This document shows positions 46,666-55,942 of a DNA stretch of 64,000 nucleotides, piece after piece. The position numbers and the translations under genes are program-made. Source of the stretch: Polynucleobacter sp. AM-7D1 (GTDB taxonomy: Bacteria; Pseudomonadota; Gammaproteobacteria; Burkholderiales; Burkholderiaceae); contig NZ_CP061319.1 in assembly GCF_018688455.1 (NCBI RefSeq), positions 558,001 through 622,000 of the forward strand. Direction: 5' to 3'. The notes beneath the pieces were generated by a model that was not told the DNA's origin, did no database searches, and worked only from the letters and a program-made list of their open reading frames with translations. Each line of letters begins with the position of its first letter. Position 1 is the first letter of the stretch.

Positions 46666-48585
46666 ATGGCTTTAATCGTACTCACTGATGCAAAACTGGC
46701 TTTTGGCCACGTTGACCTCCTCGCAAATACTGCTTTCTCACTGGAATCTGGGGAGCGTGTTGGCTTAATTGGCCGCAATGGCACTGGCAAATCTTCTTTA
46801 TTGAAGATCTTGGCTGGCATAGAAAAAATGGATGATGGTTTGCTGCAATATCAGCAAGGCCTCCGCATTGCCTATGTTCCTCAAGAGCCAATATTTGAGG
46901 CTGAAGAAACCGTCTTTGATGCCGTATCCAAGGGTGTAGCTCAGGCCAAGGCGCTGCGCGAAGAGTATGAAGCCCTGAGCGTAGGAGAGTGGGACGATGC
47001 TGCTCACCATCGCCTTGATGAAGTGCAATCCCAATTAGAGGCCTTAAGCGGCTGGAACTGGGAGCAGCGCGTTCATGAAACATTGGATCGCTTGCATTTA
47101 GAAGCTGATGTCAAGATTAATACCTTATCGGGTGGAACGAAGAAGCGTGTTGCCTTAGCTCGCGCTCTTGTGGAGATGCCGGATGTATTGCTATTGGATG
47201 AGCCTACCAACCATCTTGATTTAGATTCGATTTCTTGGTTAGAGGATTTACTTAAAGAGTACAAAGGCTCCGTAATTCTGATTACCCATGATCGTGCCTT
47301 CTTGGATAACGTTTGCACGCAAATTGTAGAGCTTGACCGTGGAATCTTGCGCACCTACCCAGGAAATTTCTCTGCTTACGAAGTATTAAAAGATCAGGAG
47401 ATGAATTCCGAATCTTTGGCTAATGCGCGCGCGGATAAATTACTCGCCCAAGAAGAGGTCTGGATTCGCAAGGGGGTTGAAGCAAGGCGTACGCGTAGTG
47501 TTGCGCGTATTGCGCGCTTAGAAGCACTGCGAACTACTCGCTCACAAAGACGTGATGCGGTTGGGCAAGTCAAGCTTGCAGTTTCCGCGGGAGATAGAAG
47601 CGGCAAGATCGTTGCGGATCTTCAGAATGTTTCTAAGTCTTACGATCGCCCGATTGTGAAAGATTTCACGGCAACCATTTTGCGTGGCGATAAAGTTGGG
47701 CTACTTGGTCCTAATGGTGCTGGCAAAACTACGCTTCTCAAATTAATACTGGGAACGATCGCGCCGGATTCTGGAACGGCAACCATGGGCACTCGCATTG
47801 AAGTAGCCTACTTTGACCAGATGCGCGAAGGCTTAGATCTCAATGCTTCACTTGAGGACTACATCAGTCCAGGCAGCGAGTGGATTGAAATCAATGGCAA
47901 TAAGAAGCACGTCAAGAGTTATTTGAGTGATTTCTTATTCGCACCGGAGCGCACTAATTCACCAGTAAGTACTTTGTCCGGTGGAGAGCGTAACCGCTTA
48001 TTGTTGGCACGCTTATTTGCCCGTCCTGCAAACGTCTTGGTTTTGGATGAACCAACCAATGACTTGGATATCGACACTCTGGATTTACTCGAACAATTAC
48101 TCCAAGACTACAAAGGTACGGTGTTCTTGGTCAGCCATGATCGTTATTTCTTGGATAACGTCGTGACTAGCATCATCGCTAATGAAGGTGATGGATTTTG
48201 GCGTGAGTATGAAGGTGGTTACGAAGACTGGAAGATCCAGAAAGCCCGCTCAGATAAGATCCGTGCAGCCAATGGCGGCGCTAAAGCCGTTGAAAGATCT
48301 GATGTAAAGCCAGAGGTAAAAGTTGAATCAAAACCTACTGCTGTAAAGGGTGGCGTGAGCAAGCTCAATGGTAAAGAACGGTTGGAGCTAGAGGCATTAC
48401 CTTTACAGATTGAGACGCTTGAGACAGAACAAGCGGATATTGGTATTGCGATGAGCAACCCCGATCTTTATAAAAACGAACCTGAATTAGCCGCAAGTAT
48501 GCAAGCGCGTTTATCCGAAATTACTGCAGATCTAGATATCAAGTTACAACGCTGGGAATTGCTCTTAAGTCGTTCAGAATCTTAA
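46666..48585 (+). CDS. uup: ABC-F family ATPase (Uup-like)
   Basis: A 639-residue cytosolic protein with two ABC domains and no membrane helix. Domain 1 has GRNGTGKSS and LSGGTKKR; domain 2 has GPNGAGKTT and LSGGERNR. The two are joined by a ~80-residue linker, and a C-terminal coiled-coil (~580-639) follows. ABC-F proteins of the Uup branch act on ribosomes or DNA; the exact role is unsettled. Confidence 0.9.
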   Translation: MALIVLTDAKLAFGHVDLLANTAFSLESGERVGLIGRNGTGKSSLLKILAGIEKMDDGLLQYQQGLRIAYVPQEPIFEAEETVFDAVSKGVAQAKALREEYEALSVGEWDDAAHHRLDEVQSQLEALSGWNWEQRVHETLDRLHLEADVKINTLSGGTKKRVALARALVEMPDVLLLDEPTNHLDLDSISWLEDLLKEYKGSVILITHDRAFLDNVCTQIVELDRGILRTYPGNFSAYEVLKDQEMNSESLANARADKLLAQEEVWIRKGVEARRTRSVARIARLEALRTTRSQRRDAVGQVKLAVSAGDRSGKIVADLQNVSKSYDRPIVKDFTATILRGDKVGLLGPNGAGKTTLLKLILGTIAPDSGTATMGTRIEVAYFDQMREGLDLNASLEDYISPGSEWIEINGNKKHVKSYLSDFLFAPERTNSPVSTLSGGERNRLLLARLFARPANVLVLDEPTNDLDIDTLDLLEQLLQDYKGTVFLVSHDRYFLDNVVTSIIANEGDGFWREYEGGYEDWKIQKARSDKIRAANGGAKAVERSDVKPEVKVESKPTAVKGGVSKLNGKERLELEALPLQIETLETEQADIGIAMSNPDLYKNEPELAASMQARLSEITADLDIKLQRWELLLSRSES

Positions 48586-48600
48586 TTTGATCTGCTTAGC

Positions 48601-49272
48601 TTATGACTTGCTCAGCACCATAGTCAAAAACCTGGAGATATCTACCAGCTCATCTGGGTGAAGAGAGTGTTCCATAGGGTAGGTATTCCAGTCCACCTGA
48701 TAGCCTAATTTTTCTAGGACATCAGCTGAAGCTTCAGCACGTTCTGGAACGATCACAGCATCCCAAACACCATGCGCCATAAAAATCGGTGTTTTGCTAT
48801 TTGCGTCACTTCTCTCGACTGCAAGTGATTTTGCTAGGGGTAGGTAGCCTGATAGTGCCATGATGCCTGCCAGTGCGTGTGGAAAGCGTAGGCCGACATG
48901 TAAAGACATGGCACAGCCCTGTGAGAAGCCAGCTAAAACAATTTTGTTATAGGTAATACCACGGCTTGCTTCTCGTTCAATTAGCTCCGCAATAGCTGTT
49001 GCGGACTTGTGAATGCCGGCAATATCTTCGCGGGCATTAATATCTCTTTCGGTAATGTCATACCACGCTGGCATAACGTAACCGCCATTGACGGTGACTG
49101 CTATAGAGGGTGCACTTGGAAAAACAAAGCGTATGGCAGGGCACTCAGACAGATTGAGTTGCGGAATGATGGGTACAAAGTCATTGCCATCAGCTCCTAG
49201 TCCGTGCAGCCAAATGACGGAAGCACTGGGATTGGGGGCGGTTTCAATTTCAATACAAGGCAATGTGGTCAT
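48601..49272 (-). CDS. Alpha/beta hydrolase, carboxylesterase type
   Basis: A 223-residue hydrolase with the oxyanion motif LHGLGADGND, nucleophile GFSQG and catalytic Asp and His in GVWDAVI and MEHSLHPDEL. It resembles esterase/phospholipase 2 family proteins. Substrate unknown. Lies 6 bases downstream of cbpM on the same strand, so it is probably in the cbpA-cbpM operon. Confidence 0.88.
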   Translation of the reverse strand: MTTLPCIEIETAPNPSASVIWLHGLGADGNDFVPIIPQLNLSECPAIRFVFPSAPSIAVTVNGGYVMPAWYDITERDINAREDIAGIHKSATAIAELIEREASRGITYNKIVLAGFSQGCAMSLHVGLRFPHALAGIMALSGYLPLAKSLAVERSDANSKTPIFMAHGVWDAVIVPERAEASADVLEKLGYQVDWNTYPMEHSLHPDELVDISRFLTMVLSKS

Positions 49273-49278
49273 GAACTT

Positions 49279-49605
49279 TTATCCTAGATTTTCACGAAGC
49301 AGCTGATTGCGCAGGCGACTAATTTCTTCCAGAAGATCAAGTGCTAAAGCAACTCCAGGCGTATTGAGTTCCAGATCATGAGTTAAACGAGCAGCAGTCT
49401 TTGCACGCTTTAGAGATTCCCCACTAAAACGCCAGTCTTCAGGGGATGAACCAGTAGGACTCAAGACTCCTTCTGTTACCCATGACATGATGAGATCCTC
49501 TGGCGCACGCGTGGCTTGTGAAATTTCCACAATGCTCATGTGTACCTCTTCTTCAACAAGACTACCTTCAATCCAGGTGATTTTTGTTTGTGTCATGTTT
49601 ATCAT
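49279..49605 (-). CDS. cbpM: Chaperone modulator CbpM
   Basis: A 108-residue helical protein of the CbpM/MerR_2 family, which restrains the DnaJ-like CbpA by binding its J domain. WIEGSLVEEEVHMSIVEISQATRAPEDLIMSWVTEGVL holds the N-terminal helices in segments. Its start overlaps the cbpA stop (ATGA), so the two proteins are made together. Confidence 0.88.
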   Translation of the reverse strand: MINMTQTKITWIEGSLVEEEVHMSIVEISQATRAPEDLIMSWVTEGVLSPTGSSPEDWRFSGESLKRAKTAARLTHDLELNTPGVALALDLLEEISRLRNQLLRENLG

Positions 49606-50582
49606 CCCTTCAGGTGAGTTCTGGGGTTGAAATCAAAAGCTTTCTCTAGTGATTGATAAGCTTCTTTTTGGGCATCGGTTTCGGCGCTAGGCAAAACAAT
49701 ATTTGGCACAACGTACAAGTCACCAGCTTCTTTGCTGGGAATACCCTTTTCTTTGAGTCTCATCTTGCGACCTGTTGCTGTGCCAGCTGGAATCTTTAAT
49801 TCCAGAGTGGAGCCTGCAGGAGTAGGGATGTTGACGGTAGTACCTAGTGCAGCTTCCCATGGTGCTAAAGGTAAATCCAGGTAAACATCTTTTCCGTCGA
49901 CACGGTAAATAGGGTTTGCATGAAAATCAATCTCAAGGTACAAGTCACCTGCTCCGCCTGTACCCATACCTGGACCGCCTTGCCCAGCTAAGCGTAAATT
50001 CTGTCCAGCCTTGATGCCCTTGGGAATGCTGACATCAAGTTTGCGTTCCTGTGTGCTGACATGACCATTAGCATCTTGCGCAGGCATATGCAGCGAAATG
50101 GTACGTTTTGCGCCGTTATAGGCATCGGCAAGATCAATCAGGATTTTGGCATGATGATCTTGGCCTTTAAAGTTCATGCCCTGACGGGGGTTACCACCTC
50201 GACCGCCTTGAGTATGGCGACCCCTGCCAAAAAGAGATTCAAAGAATTCACTTTGATCACCCTCGTAGCCGCCACCAAATCCACCATGGCCACCACCAAA
50301 GTTACCGTCGGAATATTCAAAGCCCTCATTCCAGTTAGGTGGAGGTGTGAAATCTTGGCCATTTTTCCAATTGGCGCCCATACGATCGTATGCCGCACGC
50401 TTCTCGGTGTCTTTCAGTACGGAGTAGGCTTCGCCGACAGCTTTAAACTGCTCTTCCGCGCCAGCTTCTTTATTCACATCTGGGTGATATTTGCGTGCTA
50501 GCTTGCGATAAGCTGCTTTAATTTCTGCTTCGGTTGCACCACGTGCTACACCGAGTGTTTCGTAGTAGTCCCTGAATTTCAT
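49602..50582 (-). CDS. cbpA: Curved-DNA-binding DnaJ-class chaperone CbpA
   Basis: A 326-residue DnaJ-like cochaperone with the HPD motif (YHPDVNK) in the N-terminal J domain (1-70). A long Gly/Phe region (~80-140) follows, then the two C-terminal substrate-binding domains; no zinc-finger region. The architecture matches CbpA, which binds DNA and stimulates DnaK. cbpM follows with a 4-base overlap. Confidence 0.9.
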   Translation of the reverse strand: MKFRDYYETLGVARGATEAEIKAAYRKLARKYHPDVNKEAGAEEQFKAVGEAYSVLKDTEKRAAYDRMGANWKNGQDFTPPPNWNEGFEYSDGNFGGGHGGFGGGYEGDQSEFFESLFGRGRHTQGGRGGNPRQGMNFKGQDHHAKILIDLADAYNGAKRTISLHMPAQDANGHVSTQERKLDVSIPKGIKAGQNLRLAGQGGPGMGTGGAGDLYLEIDFHANPIYRVDGKDVYLDLPLAPWEAALGTTVNIPTPAGSTLELKIPAGTATGRKMRLKEKGIPSKEAGDLYVVPNIVLPSAETDAQKEAYQSLEKAFDFNPRTHLKG

Positions 50583-50660
50583 AATCCTAATGAAGTCCTG
50601 ATTGAATCAATAAGCTTCATTCTACAATCCCTCGGCTAAATTTTCGGGCTCTTTTTGAGT

Positions 50661-50686
50661 AAAGAAAAAGCGGGCATTAAGCCCGC
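50661..50686 (-). terminator. Intrinsic terminator of the UxaA-family gene
   Basis: On the minus strand GCGGGC, loop TTAAT, GCCCGC, then TTTTTCTTT. Confidence 0.85.
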
Positions 50687-50715
50687 CTAGAATCAACCTG
50701 CTCCAGTATCTGGGC

Positions 50716-52263
50716 TTAGCTCATGACCCCGACTTGCCATGGTACGAATTCATAATCTCCAAGCCCTAGCAATTCACTTTTAGAGGCTTCACCAGAGGCC
50801 GTTCTGAGAAAGAGTTCAAAAATCCGCTGCCCCATCTCCTGAACTGAAACCGTACCATCTAAGATCTCACCGCAATTAATGTCCATGTCTTCGGTAAGCC
50901 GCTCATACATCGGTGTATTGGTGGCAAGTTTGATGCAAGGTGCTGGCTTTGATCCAAACATGGAGCCACGCCCTGTGGTAAATGCAATCAAGTTTGCACC
51001 GCCAGCAATTTGACCTGTTGCTGACACTGGATCAAAACCAGGTGTATCCATAAACACAAAACCTTTAGCCGTAACTGGCTCTGCATACCGATACACTTCC
51101 ATTAACGGTCCCGTTCCACCTTTCATGGATGAACCAAGTGATTTTTCAAAGATATTAGCTAGGCCACCGATTTGATTCCCAGGGCTGACTTGTCCATTGA
51201 TCTGAACATCACGACCGACAGAATATTCATCCTTCCACCAGCGAATACGTTGAATTAATTTCTCACCAATAGCCTTGCTTGCTGCTCGGCGAGTAAGCGT
51301 GTGTTCAACACCATAAATCTCTGGTGTTTCAGAGAGAATGCCGGTGCCACCATGACGCGACAAAATATCAATCGCAGCGCCTAAAGCTGGGTTAGCAGTA
51401 ATCGAGGAGAAGCCATCCGAGCCACCACATTGCAAACCAACGCAAAGGTGGCTTGCAGAGACAGTTTGCCTTTTCACTTTATTGGCTTCCGGGAGAAGGG
51501 CTTTTACAGCCTCAATTCCGGCTTCAATCGTTTTGCGTGTTCCACCAGTTTCTTGCATGATGAAAGTGTGCAAAGTGGAATTTTCTTGCAGGGCTTCTTG
51601 CTCCATTAATCCCTTGAGTTGATTTCGCTCACAACCCAAGCCAATAATTAGGGCGGCAGCCAGGTTAGGATGCTGCGCGTATCCAGCCATGGTTCGGCGC
51701 AGCAGCTGCATTGGCTCGCCACTCATCTCCATTCCACAACCAATACCATGACTAAATGCAACCACCCCATCGATATTGGGAAAATCTTTCAGGCGTTCAG
51801 GGGTAAACCACGCTGCAATTTTGTTCACTACAGTTGCGGAGCAATTCACAGTAGATAGAATGCCAATGAAATTGCGTGTACCTACTTTGCCATTGGCGCG
51901 CACGTAACCTTGAAAAGTCGCACGTTCAGATTCTGGTAAGAGGGTAGTGGGTTTGTATTCGCTAGCATAGGCGTAGTCGCGATCGAATTCACGAAACTCC
52001 GTGTTATGACTATGAACCATCGTGCCAGGCTCAATATCGGTATTAGCGAATCCTACGGTCACGTTGTATTTCAGAATAGCTTCGCCCTTGAGAATTTTTT
52101 TGGCTGCAATTTTGTAGCCTGCTGGCACTTGACTGCGGCTCGTGAAATTCTCACTTGGGACTGCTTCACCAATTGCCACATCTACCCGCGCCACCACAAT
52201 ATTGTCATTGGGATGGAGTCGAATAATAGGGCCGATTAGGCGCTTCTCTGAGATTTCAATCAT
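50716..52263 (-). CDS. UxaA-family sugar-acid dehydratase (altronate/galactarate type)
   Basis: A 515-residue enzyme with an N-terminal SAF-like domain (IIRLHPNDNIVVARVDV) and a C-terminal dehydratase domain: GYVRANGKVGTRNFIGILSTVNCSATV, HGIGCGMEM, LGCERNQ and LQCGGSDGFSS, with Cys residues able to hold iron. Members dehydrate altronate or galactarate. No transporter or regulator is linked, so the substrate is undetermined. Confidence 0.88.
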   Translation of the reverse strand: MIEISEKRLIGPIIRLHPNDNIVVARVDVAIGEAVPSENFTSRSQVPAGYKIAAKKILKGEAILKYNVTVGFANTDIEPGTMVHSHNTEFREFDRDYAYASEYKPTTLLPESERATFQGYVRANGKVGTRNFIGILSTVNCSATVVNKIAAWFTPERLKDFPNIDGVVAFSHGIGCGMEMSGEPMQLLRRTMAGYAQHPNLAAALIIGLGCERNQLKGLMEQEALQENSTLHTFIMQETGGTRKTIEAGIEAVKALLPEANKVKRQTVSASHLCVGLQCGGSDGFSSITANPALGAAIDILSRHGGTGILSETPEIYGVEHTLTRRAASKAIGEKLIQRIRWWKDEYSVGRDVQINGQVSPGNQIGGLANIFEKSLGSSMKGGTGPLMEVYRYAEPVTAKGFVFMDTPGFDPVSATGQIAGGANLIAFTTGRGSMFGSKPAPCIKLATNTPMYERLTEDMDINCGEILDGTVSVQEMGQRIFELFLRTASGEASKSELLGLGDYEFVPWQVGVMS

Positions 52264-52328
52264 GGAATTTCTTTGTTTATTTTGGGTTGTCGTTTATGTG
52301 CTTATCGTAAGACTCAAACGCCGAATTT

Positions 52329-53030
52329 TTAATGACTCAGGTCAAAGATAATGACTTCAGCATCTTTGCCATTGCTGATGATTAGACTACTCTCGTTTTC
52401 TATCAATAGTGCGTCACCAGTAGAAAGGGATATGCCATTGACCTCTAAAGAACCTTTCACAAGGTGAGCGTAGGCTTTACGTTTTGTATCGAGCTCTAAT
52501 TTGTGAGATTCGGATCCATCAAATAAGCCTGCATATATTTTGGCATCAGCATGAATTTTGACCGCGTTATCCTCGCCATCAGGGGATGCTATTAAGCAAA
52601 GCTTGCCTTGCTTGTCCGAGATAGGGATAGATTTTTGCTCGTAACTTGGCTGAATTTCCATGATATTTGGTTGAATCCAAATTTGCAGGAAGTGGGTAGT
52701 CTGATCTTTAGCGTGATTGAATTCACTGTGAGTAACCCCAGTTCCGGCACTCATGCGTTGAACATCGCCAGGTGGTATCCCCTTCACGTTCCCCATGCTG
52801 TCTTCGTGAGCTAATTCACCAGATAAAACATAGCTGATGATTTCCATATTGCGGTGGCTATGCTTACCAAAACCCATACCTGCCGCTACTCGATCCTCGT
52901 TAATTACTCTTAAATTGCCCCAGCCCATAAATTGAGGGTCATGGTAGCCAGCAAAAGAGAAGGAATGAAAGCTTTTAAGCCATCCATGGTCTGCATAGCC
53001 ACGTTCTTGGGATTTTCTGAGGGCTAACAT
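52329..53030 (-). CDS. Pirin family protein
   Basis: A 233-residue bicupin. The N-terminal cupin has the iron-binding pattern GFGKHSHRNMEIISYVLSGELAHEDSMG in two pieces and SAGTGVTHSEFNHA; the C-terminal part is like other YhhW pirins, whose E. coli member oxidises quercetin. ATG 53030 with AAAAGGAG is used; an upstream in-frame start at 53069 lacks such a site. Confidence 0.9.
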   Translation of the reverse strand: MLALRKSQERGYADHGWLKSFHSFSFAGYHDPQFMGWGNLRVINEDRVAAGMGFGKHSHRNMEIISYVLSGELAHEDSMGNVKGIPPGDVQRMSAGTGVTHSEFNHAKDQTTHFLQIWIQPNIMEIQPSYEQKSIPISDKQGKLCLIASPDGEDNAVKIHADAKIYAGLFDGSESHKLELDTKRKAYAHLVKGSLEVNGISLSTGDALLIENESSLIISNGKDAEVIIFDLSH

Positions 53031-53101
53031 CTTGGCTCCTTTTAAGAAAGCGAATAAGCCTATTATCATTAGCTTTTGACATATTTGCTGATTGGCCTTC
53101 C

Positions 53102-54508
53102 ATGGGAAGTATCAAACAAGACATTAAAGAAACCTATTTAGGTATCTATGAGACTGCCCAAGAAAAGTGGAACGATTTCACTCAATTCTTGGCTGAGGCA
53201 TGGCCCATCTTAGCGGTCCTATTTTTAGGATTAATTGCAATTTGGCTTTATGCAGACCCGCCACCACCGAGGCATGTGATTATGGCAACTGGTCAGCCCG
53301 GTGGATCCTACGATGTATTGGGTAAGAAATACGCAGCTTTTTTTGAGAAAAAAGGCATTACCCTTGAACTGCTTCCGACCAAAGGTGCCGAAGAAAATAT
53401 AGCTCATTTAGTTGATCGTAAAGATCCGGTGCAAGCAGCTTTTGTGCAAGCGGGTGCATTTAATCCCCACTCCGTTAAAGGAGTGCAATCGCTAGGTACC
53501 ATTTCTTATGACCCGATCTGGTTGTTCTATCGAGGTCCTAAGGTGGACACGACTAACTATATGGAGGTGAAAGCGCGATCACATTACTTTCTGAGCTCCA
53601 GAATTTCGGTGGGCGAAAAAGGTAGTGGCACACATGCGCAAGCAATGCAAATTCTGAAGGTGAATGGATTTGAAGAGGGCGTCAACTTTCTATATCTCTC
53701 GGGATCAAAATCAGTTGAAGCTTTGCAAAAAGGGGAGATTGATGCTGCATTTATTGTGGATGCCTATGAAGCTCCTAACGTACAGACTCTCTTAAAAGAT
53801 CCTAGCTTGCATTTATCTGCATTCCCCAGAGCAGAGGCATATTCGCGTTTGTATCCTTATATGCAAATTCTCAGCGTTCCAACTGGTGGATTTAGTTTAG
53901 AGCGCAATTTCCCATCTAGGGACATTAAATTAATGGCCTCAACTACCAATTTACTTATTGATGACAGAATGCATCCAGCTTTGCAGTTTTTATTCCTAGA
54001 GGCTGCACGCGAGATCAACGGAAAATCCACGTTCTTTTCGAGCCATGGTGAATTCCCCTCGTTTAAACATACCGGTCTATCTGAGAGTCCTGTGGCTTTG
54101 CATTATGAAAAAAATGGCTCACCATTGCTGATGACCTATTTGCCATTTTGGTTGGCTGAGTTAGTAAATCGTTTGATATTTGTACTGCTGCCATTTTGTG
54201 CTTTGGCATATCCAGTATTGCTGACCTTGCCTGGATATCGCAATAAGCGTATGCGCCGAAAGATCGACCAGATGTATGGTGTTCTCAAGACGTATGAGCA
54301 AGAGTTAACGATCAATTTCAAGCCAGATACAAAAGATGAATACCTGAAGAAATTAGATCTTTTAGAGTATCAAGCTCTTCAGTTGAAGGTTTCGAAAAGC
54401 ATGTCGGGTGATTATTACGCCTTACGTACTAGCATTGACTACGTCCGGAATTGCCTTAATAGGGGTGTGCAGCCATACCAGCTACAAGGGGATGAGAGTA
54501 GTATTTAA
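53102..54508 (+). CDS. Membrane-tethered TAXI-type solute-binding protein
   Basis: A 468-residue protein. It has an N-terminal membrane helix (residues ~33-50), a periplasmic TAXI-TRAP domain (ATGQPGGSYDVLGKKYAAFF at ~60; SVGEKGSGTHAQAMQIL at ~170), and a C-terminal membrane segment (~350-380) followed by a helical cytosolic tail. TAXI proteins bind small acids for TRAP transport. No DctQ/DctM permease gene is near. The membrane helices mean it is not a free periplasmic receptor. The DUF3422 gene follows after 31 bases. Confidence 0.85.
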   Translation: MGSIKQDIKETYLGIYETAQEKWNDFTQFLAEAWPILAVLFLGLIAIWLYADPPPPRHVIMATGQPGGSYDVLGKKYAAFFEKKGITLELLPTKGAEENIAHLVDRKDPVQAAFVQAGAFNPHSVKGVQSLGTISYDPIWLFYRGPKVDTTNYMEVKARSHYFLSSRISVGEKGSGTHAQAMQILKVNGFEEGVNFLYLSGSKSVEALQKGEIDAAFIVDAYEAPNVQTLLKDPSLHLSAFPRAEAYSRLYPYMQILSVPTGGFSLERNFPSRDIKLMASTTNLLIDDRMHPALQFLFLEAAREINGKSTFFSSHGEFPSFKHTGLSESPVALHYEKNGSPLLMTYLPFWLAELVNRLIFVLLPFCALAYPVLLTLPGYRNKRMRRKIDQMYGVLKTYEQELTINFKPDTKDEYLKKLDLLEYQALQLKVSKSMSGDYYALRTSIDYVRNCLNRGVQPYQLQGDESSI

Positions 54509-54539
54509 CTAACTTGAATTTCAGCCATCAAAGAAATCT

Positions 54540-55892
54540 ATGAGACCTTATGATCACCCCGATAGAAGACAGTTGCACGATGAGGTCCATGCACGCCCCC
54601 CAATTGCGCTGTGGCCAAACGAAAGAGTGCTATCCCAATCTTTTCTGCTTGATGCGAGTTCTCGCAAAACTCAAATTGAATGGATTCAAAAGCTAAGCGC
54701 TGCATTAGGTGCGCCTAAGGATGAGCGGGACCACTCTTTCAAAATGTTGACCCTAGCTCCTGAGCCACAGAGGGTGCTGATCAAGTGGGAATTGCACGGA
54801 GAGTTTGCAACCATCGCGGCCATTGTGCATAACCCCGTCAAAATTACTGGACCTCTATTGCAGTCTCGCCTTGCTCTTGAAAAGAGTTTGGATAAATTAT
54901 TTCAGGACCTAGGCTGCCCAATCATTGTTGAGGCGGGTGGAGAAAGAATTTCTGCCTTAGATCTTGCATTTGAGCATCGCCCTTTGTTTTCTGAGGCTCA
55001 AGAGGTCTCCGCTATTTTTGGTGGAAATACCGTATTGGGAAGCTACATTTTGTTGAGCAAGAAGGCTCAGCTATGGACGGATTTAAGTTTGAATGAAGAT
55101 GGCTTCATCTCTTACTTTATTCCGCACGATATCTTAGGTTCGCGACAGGCTGGTCGCATAGCGCGAGCCCTTGCTGAGGCGGAAACCTATCGTATGGCAG
55201 CCATGATCGCATTCCCAGTAGCAAAGAGTCTCTCTATGCCACTCAGAAGCGCAGAGTCGGAATTGGCAGATCTTTCTAAGAGTATTTCTCAGCTCCAAAC
55301 TGAGCCTGGTATCCATACTGAAAAGGATGGACAGTTTTTAGGTGAGCTTTCACATTTAGCCTCAAGAGCCGAGCAGTGGATTTCAGGCTATGGATTGCGA
55401 TTTACTGCCTCCGAGGCATACAGTCAATTGCTCAGTAAAAACTTGTACGAGTTAGCAGAGTCTCCGATTCCCGGCGTGCAGTCTTTATCAGAGTTTATGG
55501 ATCGGCGTTTTCAGCCTGCGATGGGCACCTGTATTTGGACTCAGCGTAGATTAAAAGAACTATCTGACCGTATCTCGAGAACAACTCAAACTTTGAGGAC
55601 TCGCATTGAATTTGTAAATGAGGAGCAGACACAGAAATTGCTTGCTAGCATGGATCAGCGAGCTCGTTTGCAACTACGTTTGCAAGAGACGGTAGAGAGC
55701 TTATCGGTTCTGGTGTTGACTTACTATGCGGTTAGTCTATTAGCCTATGTCGCTAAAGGCGGCAAAGAGGCTGGTCTTGCCATTCATCCTGAGATTGTTG
55801 CTGCAATTGCAGCTCCAGTAGTGGCGATCGTCTTCTTGTTCATTAGTAAGCGACGACGTAAGCGAATAGTTGAGATGGGTAAATCTCTCTAG
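54540..55892 (+). CDS. DUF3422 family membrane protein
   Basis: A 450-residue protein matching DUF3422: HDEVHARPPIALWPNE at the N-terminus, a coiled middle, and two C-terminal membrane helices (~390-410, 420-440). Function unknown. It follows the TAXI protein in the same direction and is closed by a strong terminator, so the two form an operon. Confidence 0.88.
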   Translation: MRPYDHPDRRQLHDEVHARPPIALWPNERVLSQSFLLDASSRKTQIEWIQKLSAALGAPKDERDHSFKMLTLAPEPQRVLIKWELHGEFATIAAIVHNPVKITGPLLQSRLALEKSLDKLFQDLGCPIIVEAGGERISALDLAFEHRPLFSEAQEVSAIFGGNTVLGSYILLSKKAQLWTDLSLNEDGFISYFIPHDILGSRQAGRIARALAEAETYRMAAMIAFPVAKSLSMPLRSAESELADLSKSISQLQTEPGIHTEKDGQFLGELSHLASRAEQWISGYGLRFTASEAYSQLLSKNLYELAESPIPGVQSLSEFMDRRFQPAMGTCIWTQRRLKELSDRISRTTQTLRTRIEFVNEEQTQKLLASMDQRARLQLRLQETVESLSVLVLTYYAVSLLAYVAKGGKEAGLAIHPEIVAAIAAPVVAIVFLFISKRRRKRIVEMGKSL

Positions 55893-55897
55893 ACATT

Positions 55898-55923
55898 AAA
55901 AAAGAGGCCGAGGCCTCTTTTTT
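55898..55923. terminator. Bidirectional terminator
   Basis: AAAAAAGAGGC (55898-55908), loop CGAG, GCCTCTTTTTT (55913-55923) between the DUF3422 gene and the converging flavoprotein gene. Confidence 0.9.
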
Positions 55924-55942
55924 AATGAGCGCAAATACCTTC

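Noticed and set aside
50061..50501. 146-residue ORF antisense to cbpA
   Set aside because: Shadow of the Gly/Phe-rich region of a well-supported gene.
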